Assembly (NCBI GenBank): GCA_051649245.1
Contig: JBOFGS010000008.1
Span: 1 to 64,000 of the forward strand
Length of the DNA stretch: 64,000 nt
Direction: 5' to 3'
From: Brevinema_A sp051649245
GTDB lineage: Bacteria > Spirochaetota > Brevinematia > Brevinematales > Brevinemataceae
Part shown: piece by piece, positions 1 through 7,455 of the stretch
How the letters are laid out: each line of letters begins with the position of its first letter
Position numbering within the stretch: position 1 is the first letter of the stretch
Notes under the pieces: generated by a model
Told to the model about the DNA's origin: nothing
Databases searched by the model: none
What the model saw: the letters and a program-made list of their open reading frames with translations, nothing else
Position numbers and translations under genes: made by a program

Positions 1-114
1 GACAAAACTAGATCCTGAGACAATATCCCATCTGATATTTGAGTTTAATTGTTGAGAAAAGCTGTTTCCGACAGCTAGAATAGAAAATAAAAATACATAT
101 ATTGCGTATTTCAT
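1..114 (-). CDS. Exported protein, N-terminal fragment
   Basis: The gene runs off the left edge, so only 38 codons are visible. The ATG at 114 follows a strong ribosome site (GAGGAG, 6-9 bases upstream). The first 20 residues form a signal peptide: MKYA, a hydrophobic core (IYVFLFSILAV), then GNSFSQQ, which offers a signal peptidase I cut after Ser or Gln; there is no lipobox cysteine. The mature start is polar (QLNSNIRWD). It lies 48 bases downstream of the EIIA gene on the same strand with no hairpin between, so the two may be co-transcribed. The function cannot be told from this fragment. Confidence 0.7.
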   Translation of the reverse strand, partial: MKYAIYVFLFSILAVGNSFSQQLNSNIRWDIVSGSSFV

Positions 115-162
115 AATAACACTCCTCTTAGTATATTAAGGTTTATAAAATCAAACATTAAA

Positions 163-642
163 TTAAAATATAATTTTAAAGATCAATTCACCAGCTGTTA
201 CATGACCTGAAGTTTTAATATATTCAATAGTTGCTTTTTCAGGCTTATCTACAATGATAATAGGAGTAATAAGTGTTTCTACCTTATTTTTCAAAAAATT
301 AGAATCAAACTTGATAAGAGGTGTTTTTGCTACCACATCACCTTGCAATGGTACTAATGCTTTAAAACCGTCTCCATTTAAAGATACAGTATTCATACCT
401 ATATGAACAATCATCTCAACCAAATTATTACGACATCCGACAGCATGGAGAGTGTGAAAAATATCAATTGCACAATCAAAAGGAGCAGCTACTGTATCTT
501 CAGTAGGGTTGATGCATAAACCTTCACCCATCATTCCTTCTCCAAATGCTGGATCTGGTGATGCAGATAAAGGAAGAAGCTCACCTGTAAGAGGTGCATA
601 AACTTCTAAAAACTCAGGTTTCTTTTTTAAAAAATTAAACAT
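163..642 (-). CDS. crr: PTS glucose-type EIIA domain protein
   Basis: A 159-residue stand-alone EIIA of the glucose family, a soluble cytoplasmic phosphocarrier that takes phosphate from HPr and passes it to the EIIB of PtsG-type permeases. The two family histidines are present: His66 in TLHAVG, and His80 in VHIGMNTV, the phosphorylated one. The GDGFK stretch after them is also typical. I chose the ATG at 642 rather than the one at 654 because AGGA lies 5 bases before it. It is divergent from the nagB-like, nagB-nagA, ptsI, ptsH operon. The only permease in the window (PtsG at 7456) has C and B domains but no A, so this is its likely partner. In many bacteria such EIIAs also regulate carbon use; that is not shown here. 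Confidence 0.93.
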   Translation of the reverse strand: MFNFLKKKPEFLEVYAPLTGELLPLSASPDPAFGEGMMGEGLCINPTEDTVAAPFDCAIDIFHTLHAVGCRNNLVEMIVHIGMNTVSLNGDGFKALVPLQGDVVAKTPLIKFDSNFLKNKVETLITPIIIVDKPEKATIEYIKTSGHVTAGELIFKIIF

Positions 643-684
643 AAAAATCCTCATATATAAAATATCTTTTTGTTGTCTAACTTT

Positions 685-714
685 ATTATAATATATAGAT
701 ATAATTTAAGTCAA
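685..714 (-). promoter_or_regulatory. Sigma-70-type promoter for crr
   Basis: Read on the minus strand: TTGACT (709-714), an 18-base spacer, TATAAT (685-690). The -10 lies about 43 bases from the chosen EIIA start. Confidence 0.6.
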
Positions 715-755
715 TAAAATATACATATTAATTTATTAGATTATAATGATATATT

Positions 756-772
756 TGTTTATTGAATAAACA
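756..772. promoter_or_regulatory. Inverted repeat, possible operator
   Basis: TGTTTAT-TGA-ATAAACA is a perfect 7-base inverted repeat upstream of the crr promoter and between two carbon-metabolism units. Its size fits a dimeric repressor or activator site, but AT-rich DNA gives such repeats by chance. Confidence 0.3.
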
Positions 773-878
773 CATTTATTTTTTAATTAATGATTAATGT
801 TAATATGCTTAATTAAAATATTTTTAACATAAAAATTTATATAAAATATACAAATTGTTCTTTTTATTAAAAAAATAT

Positions 879-906
879 TTGCAAAAATAAATATATATGC
901 TATCAT
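879..906 (+). promoter_or_regulatory. Possible promoter for the nag-pts operon
   Basis: TTGCAA (879-884), 16-base spacer, TATCAT (901-906), about 85 bases before the nagB-like start. The -10 is imperfect. The same TTGCAA -35 appears in front of several other genes in this window. Confidence 0.35.
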
Positions 907-989
907 ATAATAATAAATTTATATTTAAGGATATTTTTTTAAATTTTGAGAAACTGAAGACTTAAAAATAGTAGCCATTAGAGGTTTTT

Positions 990-1736
990 ATGCAGATTCT
1001 TATCAAAGAAAATCGTTCTGATATTATTCAATCCGTGGCAACGTTAATTGCCGAAAAAATAAATGCATCTAACCGAAATTTTGTGTTAGGTTTGTCAACA
1101 GGTCTTACTATTCTTGATATTTGTGAAGCACTTACTCAAAAAGTTAACAACCATGAACTTTCTCTGAAAAATGTGATTATTTTTGTTGCAGGAGAATATG
1201 TAGGTTTTAATATTGATGATCCTAATTTCTATCTTAAAAAACTAAAAGAAGTTTTTTTGTCCAAAGTTGATGTACTTCCGGAAAATATTCATACATTAAA
1301 TGGAAAAGCAGATGATCTTGTTAAAGAATCTGATCGTTATGAAACATTAATAAACTCTGTGGGGGGAATGGATTTGTTTTTAGGTTCTTTAGGGAGTAAT
1401 GGCAACGTGGCTTTCAATGAACCATCGTCATCTTTAAAAGGAAGAACGAGACTGAAAACATTAACTACTCAAACCATAAAAGCAGATGCTCGTTTTTTTG
1501 GGAATGATATTTCTCATGTTCCTGCTAAAGCATTAACCATAGGTATGGGAACAATTTATGAAGCAAAAGAAATTATCATTGCTGTTTACGGAAGTCATAA
1601 AGCGTTTGCTGTCGAACATTCTTTAGAACACAGTATGTCAGACAGTTATCCTGCTTCTATTCTTCAAATGCATCCTTCAGTTATATTTTTGATTGATAAA
1701 GTTGCAGGAAGATTTCTCAATAAACAACTACTCTAA
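990..1736 (+). CDS. NagB-family protein lacking catalytic residues
   Basis: A 248-residue protein with the whole glucosamine-6-phosphate deaminase fold, close to the usual length. Family landmarks are easy to follow: FVLGLSTG, GEYVGF, AFNEPSSSLKGRTRLKTL, RFFGND, LTIGMGT. The catalytic set is broken. In E. coli NagB numbering, Asp72 is Gly (residue 68, GEYVG), Asp141 is Asn (137) and His143 is Asn (139); only Glu148 (144) remains. The phosphate-loop Arg172 and Lys208 equivalents are kept. So it may bind a sugar phosphate without deaminating it. The reading frame is intact with a good ribosome site, so it is not a decayed pseudogene. First gene of the operon, 39 bases before a second NagB-type domain. 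Regulator, altered enzyme or structural partner are all possible. Confidence 0.85.
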   Translation: MQILIKENRSDIIQSVATLIAEKINASNRNFVLGLSTGLTILDICEALTQKVNNHELSLKNVIIFVAGEYVGFNIDDPNFYLKKLKEVFLSKVDVLPENIHTLNGKADDLVKESDRYETLINSVGGMDLFLGSLGSNGNVAFNEPSSSLKGRTRLKTLTTQTIKADARFFGNDISHVPAKALTIGMGTIYEAKEIIIAVYGSHKAFAVEHSLEHSMSDSYPASILQMHPSVIFLIDKVAGRFLNKQLL

Positions 1737-1775
1737 AATTTCGCTGATCACTAAAATCAAGAGAGAGGTATGACT

Positions 1776-3737
1776 ATGAGATTAATTATTACTAAAGAAC
1801 ATGTAGGAGAATGGGCTTCTTACTACATTGCAAAAACAATTCTTAATGCTGCTCCTACAAAAGAAAACCCCTTTGTTTTAGGGATTTCAGCAGGTGATAC
1901 GGTTTTACTCATGTACCAGCGTTTAGTGCAATTTTATAAAGATGGTGTTCTTTCTTTTGAAAATGTATATTTTGTCAATTCAGGAGAATATGTTGGATAC
2001 GAACAAGATGATTCTAACAGTACTTATTATTTTCTTTATCATAATTTTTTAAAATTTCTCAATGTCCGTCAAGATCAAATATATTTTTTGAATGGAAATG
2101 CACCGGATATAAAACAAGAAGCACAACGTTATGAACAATTACTGACTCGTTTAGGAAAAATAGATTTATGGGTTTGTGGCATGGGGCAAGACGCCCATCT
2201 TGCTTTTAATGAACCAGGTTCTTCGTTGACATCGCGGACACGTGATAAAGAACTGACATTTGAGACACGAGTTGCCTATGCAAAATTTTTTAATAATCAG
2301 ATTGATGCTGTTCCAAAAGTTGCCTTAACTGTTGGTCTTGGAACTATTATGGATTCTAAAGAAGTGTTGGTACTCACACAAGGTGAAGTGAAATCTCGAG
2401 CTCTTCAATTATCTATTGAAGAAGGAGTCAATCATCTTTATCCAGCTTCCGTTCTTCAAATGCATCCTAAGACTACTTTTGTTGTTGATGAGGAGGCTGT
2501 ATCTGATATTCGTATTAAAACATATCGTTATCATAAAGATGTTGAGGCTAAAAGTTTGCATCCCAAAATCCTTGTTAAAGGGCTGTATAAATCATATTAT
2601 GCTCTTATCAATGCCAAAGTTTTTGATGGAGAAAAATTCATTGAAAATGCAGCTATTATTATTGAAAATGATAGAGTTCGAAGTATAGAAACTGCCTTAT
2701 CACCCGATACGGTAATTTCTAAAATTGATCTTAAAGGTCGTATGGTTGTTCCAGGCTTTATCGATCTCCAATTAAATGGTTGTGGCGGTGCTGATGTCAA
2801 TCATGATATTTCTTTGGATACTCTGAAAATCATGTATGAAACAGGATTAAAACATGGAGTGACATCTTTTGCTCCTACACTGATAACGTCAAGTGACGAA
2901 AAAATGTATCAAGCAATAGATTTAATTAATCATATGAATGATCATCATTTATTAGGAATTATTTGCTGGCATTTTGAAGGTCCATATCTTTCAAAAATTA
3001 AAAAAGGTATCCATGAAGAGAAATATATCCGAAAACCTTCAAAAGAAATGCTTCATGCAATTATTAATGCCAAAATAGATAGAAAAATAGTAACCTTAGC
3101 ACCAGAAGAAAATACAATGCAAGATATTGAAACACTTGTAAATGGTGGTGTAGTGGTATCGATGGGGCATACAAATGCCACACATAAACAAGTTGCAGAA
3201 AAACTACCCGCAGGAATCTCAATGGCAACTCATCTCTATAATGCCATGAGACCTTTTGATTCAAGAGAACCAGGGGCATTGGGTGCTGTATTAGATAGTA
3301 AAAATATCTATGCTGGTATTATTGTAGATGGAGAGCATTGTAATTATGCATCGGTAGATATTGCTTACAAAGCATTAGGGGATCGTTTATTCTTAGTAAG
3401 CGATGCTGTAGCTCCTGCCGGTACAGACATTGAGGAATTTGAATTTGGTGGACAATTAATCACGCATCGAGACGGTAAATGTTTTGCAAAAGACGGCACT
3501 TTATCCGGTGCTGCTACATTGATGGATCAATGTGTACGAAATGCTGTTAATTATGTACGTATTCCTCTTGAAGAAGCACTTAAGATGGCTTCCTTGTATC
3601 CAGCTAGATCAATTAAAAAAGATAATGAATATGGTTATATCAAACCAAATTATAAAGCTGATCTAACAATTTTAGATGACGAATTATTTGTTAAAGGTAT
3701 TGTTTCAAACGGTTCTTATACGTCATTTGAAAAATAA
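1776..3737 (+). CDS. nagA: NagB-like / NagA fusion (N-acetylglucosamine-6-P deacetylase)
   Basis: About 653 residues with two enzymes in one chain. Residues 1-255 are a glucosamine-6-phosphate deaminase (NagB) domain. Asp141, His143 and Glu148 (E. coli numbering) are kept in GQDAHLAFNEP, but Asp72 is Gly (SGEYVG), the phosphate loop is SAGDTV instead of PTGGTP, and Arg172 is Lys. Residues 275-653 are a NagA domain with all expected metal and catalytic residues: Glu401 (HFEGPY), His465 (GHTNAT), His486 (THLYNAM), His521 (DGEHCN) and Asp543 (VSDAVAPAG). The deacetylase should work in the cytoplasm on N-acetylglucosamine-6-phosphate; the deaminase half is doubtful. I prefer the ATG at 1776 over 1770: it starts MRLI as in E. 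coli NagB and is spaced properly from GAGAGG. ptsI follows after 36 bases. Confidence 0.88.
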   Translation: MRLIITKEHVGEWASYYIAKTILNAAPTKENPFVLGISAGDTVLLMYQRLVQFYKDGVLSFENVYFVNSGEYVGYEQDDSNSTYYFLYHNFLKFLNVRQDQIYFLNGNAPDIKQEAQRYEQLLTRLGKIDLWVCGMGQDAHLAFNEPGSSLTSRTRDKELTFETRVAYAKFFNNQIDAVPKVALTVGLGTIMDSKEVLVLTQGEVKSRALQLSIEEGVNHLYPASVLQMHPKTTFVVDEEAVSDIRIKTYRYHKDVEAKSLHPKILVKGLYKSYYALINAKVFDGEKFIENAAIIIENDRVRSIETALSPDTVISKIDLKGRMVVPGFIDLQLNGCGGADVNHDISLDTLKIMYETGLKHGVTSFAPTLITSSDEKMYQAIDLINHMNDHHLLGIICWHFEGPYLSKIKKGIHEEKYIRKPSKEMLHAIINAKIDRKIVTLAPEENTMQDIETLVNGGVVVSMGHTNATHKQVAEKLPAGISMATHLYNAMRPFDSREPGALGAVLDSKNIYAGIIVDGEHCNYASVDIAYKALGDRLFLVSDAVAPAGTDIEEFEFGGQLITHRDGKCFAKDGTLSGAATLMDQCVRNAVNYVRIPLEEALKMASLYPARSIKKDNEYGYIKPNYKADLTILDDELFVKGIVSNGSYTSFEK

Positions 3738-3773
3738 TAAAAACTAAGAAGAAAAATAAATAGGAGTTTTTGA

Positions 3774-5516
3774 ATGAGTTCAAAAATTATTAAAGGTATT
3801 TCTGCTTGTCCAGGAGTTGTTGTTGGGAAAGCTTTTATTTTCGCACAACCAGAAATCACAATCAATGAGAAATTGATTGCAGAATCTCAAATCCAAGATG
3901 AATATATGTTATTTGATCAAGGACGTGCAGAAGCAAAAAAACAGTTAGAAAGAATTAAAGAAATTACTCTTAAAAATGTTGGAGCTAAAGAAGCCGAAAT
4001 TTTTGATGGTCATCTTGAAATTTTACTTGATGAAGCTCTTGAAGAAGAAGTGAAAAGTTTAATTAAAGATTCACTCTATTCTGCTGATAAAGCCACTAGA
4101 ATGGTTGCAGACCAATATATTGAAATGTTTAGTAATATGGACGACGAATATATGCGTGAACGTGCATCTGATATGAAAGATATTTTTCGCCGTTTAATTG
4201 CAAATATTCTAGGGATTCATATTCCTCAATTATCAGAAATTGACGATCCTTGTGTTGTTGTTGCATTTGATTTAACTCCTTCCGATACCGCTCAAATGGA
4301 CAAAACTAAAGTCCTTGGGTTTGTTACTGTAGAAGGAGGACCTACTTCTCACGTTGCTATTATGTCCAGAACATTAGTCATTCCAGCAATTGTTGGTGCA
4401 ACAGATATCCTTAAAAATGTTGCAAATGACCAAGCTTTAATCTTGGATGCTACTTCTGGAGATATAGTTATTGATCCAACATCAGAGCAAAAAAGCTTTT
4501 ATCAAAAAAAATTAGAAGCACATAAACAAGAACAACATCGTTTAGCAGCTTTAAAAGAGTTACCAGGTGTTACAAAAGATGGTGTTCGTATTGAGCTTTG
4601 TGCCAATGTTGGAACAGATATTGATGCAAAACCTGCTCTTGATCAAGGTGCTGAAGGTGTAGGGCTCTATAGATCTGAATTCTTATATATGGATCGTTCT
4701 AATTGGCCTTCTGAAGAAGAACAAACCATTGCTTATTCTAATGTTGTTAGAGCTTTTGATCATAAGCTTGTTATTATAAGAACCTTAGATATTGGTGGAG
4801 ATAAATCTTTGAATTATTTTCAATTTCCTCATGAATTAAATCCATTTTTAGGATGGAGGGCTCTTCGTGTTTGTCTAGATAAAATTGATGTATTCAAAAC
4901 TCAATTAAGATCTATTCTCAGAGCGTCTGCTGAAGGAAAAGTAGGTATCATGTACCCAATGGTGATCTCTGTAAATGAAGTTAAAAAAGCCAATGCTTTA
5001 CTAGAAGAATGTAAAACAGAACTCAAAGCTGAAGGTATTTCTTTTGATCCTAATATTCAAACAGGTGTGATGATCGAAACCCCTGCTGCAGCAATAATTG
5101 CATCAGAATTAGCTGATATTGTTGATTTCTTTAGCTATGGTACCAACGATTTAACTCAATATACCTTAGCAGTAGACCGTGGTAATCCACATATTGTAAA
5201 ACTTTACGATTCTTTTAATCCTTCTGTACTTCGTTTGATGGCTAAGGCTACAGCAGATGCTAATGCAAAGGGAGTTTGGACAGGTGTTTGTGGTGAATTG
5301 GGTGGAAATCCTTTAGCTACATTGTTTTTAATTGGTATTGGTGTCAAAGAACTAAGCATGAGTGCGATTAGTATTCCAAAAGTAAAAGAAATTATCAGAT
5401 CGACGACCATTAAAGAAGCTCAAGAAATTGCTCAAACTGTTCTTACGATGGCTGATGGATCTGAAATTGTAGCATTCTTAGAAGAATCTGTCAAAAGAAT
5501 TTTAAATAATAAATAA
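3774..5516 (+). CDS. ptsI: PTS enzyme I (phosphoenolpyruvate-protein phosphotransferase)
   Basis: 580 residues, normal for the family. It takes phosphate from phosphoenolpyruvate and passes it to HPr in the cytoplasm. The swivelling domain carries the phosphorylated histidine, His193, in GGPTSHVAIMSR. The C-terminal PEP-binding barrel shows EGVGLYRSEFLYM, the LDIGGDKSL loop, SYGTNDLTQY and the catalytic-cysteine motif GVCGELGG. It starts with ATG after AGGAG. It lies 36 bases after the nagB-nagA fusion and 30 before ptsH, with no terminator, so the general PTS proteins are co-transcribed with amino-sugar genes. Confidence 0.97.
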   Translation: MSSKIIKGISACPGVVVGKAFIFAQPEITINEKLIAESQIQDEYMLFDQGRAEAKKQLERIKEITLKNVGAKEAEIFDGHLEILLDEALEEEVKSLIKDSLYSADKATRMVADQYIEMFSNMDDEYMRERASDMKDIFRRLIANILGIHIPQLSEIDDPCVVVAFDLTPSDTAQMDKTKVLGFVTVEGGPTSHVAIMSRTLVIPAIVGATDILKNVANDQALILDATSGDIVIDPTSEQKSFYQKKLEAHKQEQHRLAALKELPGVTKDGVRIELCANVGTDIDAKPALDQGAEGVGLYRSEFLYMDRSNWPSEEEQTIAYSNVVRAFDHKLVIIRTLDIGGDKSLNYFQFPHELNPFLGWRALRVCLDKIDVFKTQLRSILRASAEGKVGIMYPMVISVNEVKKANALLEECKTELKAEGISFDPNIQTGVMIETPAAAIIASELADIVDFFSYGTNDLTQYTLAVDRGNPHIVKLYDSFNPSVLRLMAKATADANAKGVWTGVCGELGGNPLATLFLIGIGVKELSMSAISIPKVKEIIRSTTIKEAQEIAQTVLTMADGSEIVAFLEESVKRILNNK

Positions 5517-5546
5517 TCATAATACAACTACATCAAGGGGGATGCA

Positions 5547-5810
5547 ATGCATCAAGTAGAAATTACTATTTCCAATGATACAGGTATTCATACAAGACCT
5601 GGTAATGAACTTGTAAAATTAATCAAAGGATTTGAAGGAGTTTCCGTAGAACTCCAAAAAGGAGATAAAAAAGTTAAAGCAAATTCTTTGCTACAAGTAA
5701 TGTCTCTAGGAGCTAAAAAAGGTGATCTTATCATTGTTCATATTTCCGGTGGGAAAGAAGAGGAAATTGGTCAAGCATTAATCAAGTTTTTTGCAGAATT
5801 AAAAGACTAA
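5547..5810 (+). CDS. ptsH: PTS phosphocarrier HPr
   Basis: 87 residues, the normal HPr length. His15 lies in GIHTRPGNELV, the site phosphorylated by enzyme I; the usual Ala after Pro is Gly here. Ser47 sits in NSLLQVMSLG, at the position that HPr kinase modifies in bacteria having that enzyme; whether this organism has HPr kinase cannot be seen here. AGGGGG precedes the ATG by 5 bases. It is the last gene of the nag-pts operon; a bidirectional terminator follows at 5949-5990. The 138 bases between ptsH and that hairpin hold no gene I can support. Confidence 0.97.
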   Translation: MHQVEITISNDTGIHTRPGNELVKLIKGFEGVSVELQKGDKKVKANSLLQVMSLGAKKGDLIIVHISGGKEEEIGQALIKFFAELKD

Positions 5811-5948
5811 GCACAACGATGATATGTTACTAAATATCGTATGGGTCTCTATACAATATAATGTTGCTGGATCTTTGCCTATCGATAAACTGGAACATAT
5901 TGGTTTCCATACTTAACTTTTATTAGTTTTTAAAATTATTCATGGCAA

Positions 5949-5990
5949 CAACAAAAAAAAGTACCTATTAATAGGTACTTTTTTTTGTTG
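5949..5990. terminator. Bidirectional terminator, ptsH / MATE gene
   Basis: 20-base stem around a TA loop: GTACCTAT / ATAGGTAC extended by runs of eight A and eight T. It serves ptsH on the plus strand and the MATE gene on the minus strand, whose last codons and stop are inside the stem. Confidence 0.9.
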
Positions 5991-7338
5991 CCCAAATCTT
6001 CCAATATTTTTTTAATAAAAATACACGAGCAAGATACGTTGCCAATAGACGTATTGCTTCTTCAGTAAATGTTGCAGCCCAAACACCTGCAATACCAAAA
6101 TTAGTATGATAAATAACCCACCAAGAAATTAAAATCCGAAGAGAAATCCCTACCAAACTGATATATAGAGAATACCGTGAGTATCCCATTCCATTGAGAG
6201 TACTCATATTGATCCCTACAGTAATTAATAATGCTGAAATTGCTAGAATCCATGAGAAATTATCTAATGTTTCTTGAATGATGATCATATCTGAAGTAAA
6301 TAATTTGGTAATTGGTTCTTGAAATACCAATAAAATTGTAAACAGGATACTTCCTGCAATAAGTTTCACATTAAGTGAAGAACGAATGGAAGCAACAGTA
6401 CGATCTTTTCGTTTAGCCCCAAATGCTTTACCGATTAATGACATATTTGCCAGATCAAATCCATATAATGCTCTATAAGAAACATCGCTTAATAAAAATC
6501 CAATATTAAAAATAGCACCACCAAGAGGAATTGTATGATTTAACATTGAAATGATCATTGATGTCGCAAAACTCCAAAACATCATTTCAATGGTAATTGG
6601 TATACCTAATATTAACCGTTCTTTAATATCAAAATTTATTGGTTTGATTGGTTGTTGTTTGATATGTAGAAAATCATGTTTCCAAAAATAAGTACTAATG
6701 ACGATAGCACATACAATTTCTGCTACCACTGTCCCAATAGCGGCACCTTTTAGCCCAAGTTCCGGAATGTAGCCGTTGACTCCCCAAATTAAAATAGGAT
6801 TGAGGATAATATTTGTTAATGATTGAGCTATGGTGGCCCACATGATTGGTTTTGTTTTTCCAATAGCAATTAATGCAGAACTAGGAGCACCCACAAAAAA
6901 GAAGCGAACCAAATATAGATAAGAATATGTTTTAAGATATGTACTTCCTTCTTGTGCTGCAACACCTTTTAAATGCATTAATTGAATAATTGTAGGCGTT
7001 GCAAGTTGCCAAAAAATAAAATATAATCCTGAACAAATTCCTCCTAATATAAACATATAAAGAGCAATCTTGGATGCTTTGACAGTATCTTTAGAACCAA
7101 TTCGTTGAGAGATCATTACCGTATTTGCTGAATTCATACCAATCCAAATTGACTCAATCATCCATATGGGAACAATAATTGATGAGATAGCAAGTAAACT
7201 ATCACTGTTGTATTGTCCTACATAGATTGTGTCAATAAATTGCTGGAAGAATTCTGCGATCATCTTTAAACTTGCTGGGATTCCTATGGCCAGTAGGATA
7301 GGAGTGAATTTCTTCGTGAGCCTTTTGTATTGTGACAT
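5968..7338 (-). CDS. MATE family multidrug/sodium-type exporter
   Basis: 456 residues with about twelve hydrophobic segments, the size and pattern of MATE (NorM/DinF) transporters, which expel cationic drugs or metabolites using a Na+ or H+ gradient. The N-terminal half shows typical features: PASLKMIAEFFQQFIDTIYVGQY, a second-helix IVPIWMIESIWIGMNSANTVMISQRIG, and a mid-protein repeat beginning IPITIEMMFWSFATSMIISM. The substrate cannot be inferred. A single-gene unit: a bidirectional terminator lies at its 3' end and the PtsG terminator precedes it. Its ribosome site is weak (AAGG). Confidence 0.9.
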   Translation of the reverse strand: MSQYKRLTKKFTPILLAIGIPASLKMIAEFFQQFIDTIYVGQYNSDSLLAISSIIVPIWMIESIWIGMNSANTVMISQRIGSKDTVKASKIALYMFILGGICSGLYFIFWQLATPTIIQLMHLKGVAAQEGSTYLKTYSYLYLVRFFFVGAPSSALIAIGKTKPIMWATIAQSLTNIILNPILIWGVNGYIPELGLKGAAIGTVVAEIVCAIVISTYFWKHDFLHIKQQPIKPINFDIKERLILGIPITIEMMFWSFATSMIISMLNHTIPLGGAIFNIGFLLSDVSYRALYGFDLANMSLIGKAFGAKRKDRTVASIRSSLNVKLIAGSILFTILLVFQEPITKLFTSDMIIIQETLDNFSWILAISALLITVGINMSTLNGMGYSRYSLYISLVGISLRILISWWVIYHTNFGIAGVWAATFTEEAIRLLATYLARVFLLKKYWKIWATKKSTY

Positions 7339-7402
7339 AAAAAACCTTTTTGATAATATACTTATAAGCTTATTATATTTTGTTTATAAAGTCAAATACT
7401 CA

Positions 7403-7440
7403 ATCAAAAAGTCCTACTCAATTGAGTAGGACTTTTTGAT
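7403..7440. terminator. 38-bp perfect palindrome, terminator of ptsG
   Basis: The sequence from 7403 to 7440 is its own reverse complement (centre CAATTG, ends ATCAAAAAG and CTTTTTGAT). As RNA it forms a long hairpin with A and U flanks, 16 bases past the ptsG stop. It also lies upstream of the MATE start. Confidence 0.85.
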
Positions 7441-7455
7441 ATGATGAGGTATTAT

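Larger units (their letters stand above)
643..989. other. Divergent intergenic region (crr / nag-pts operon)
   Basis: A 347-base very AT-rich stretch without a credible gene. It holds a minus-strand promoter for crr (685-714), a weaker plus-strand candidate for the nag operon (879-906) and a perfect inverted repeat at 756-772 (7-base arms TGTTTAT and ATAAACA around TGA). Nothing resembling a tRNA or structured riboswitch is visible. Confidence 0.6.

Noticed and set aside
990..1736. NagB-like gene as a pseudogene
   Set aside because: Catalytic residues are lost but the frame, length, ribosome site and fold landmarks are all kept, so it seems maintained.
5811..5948. Possible RNA gene after ptsH
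   Set aside because: No cloverleaf, no strong stem and no promoter; it looks like a plain untranslated tail.
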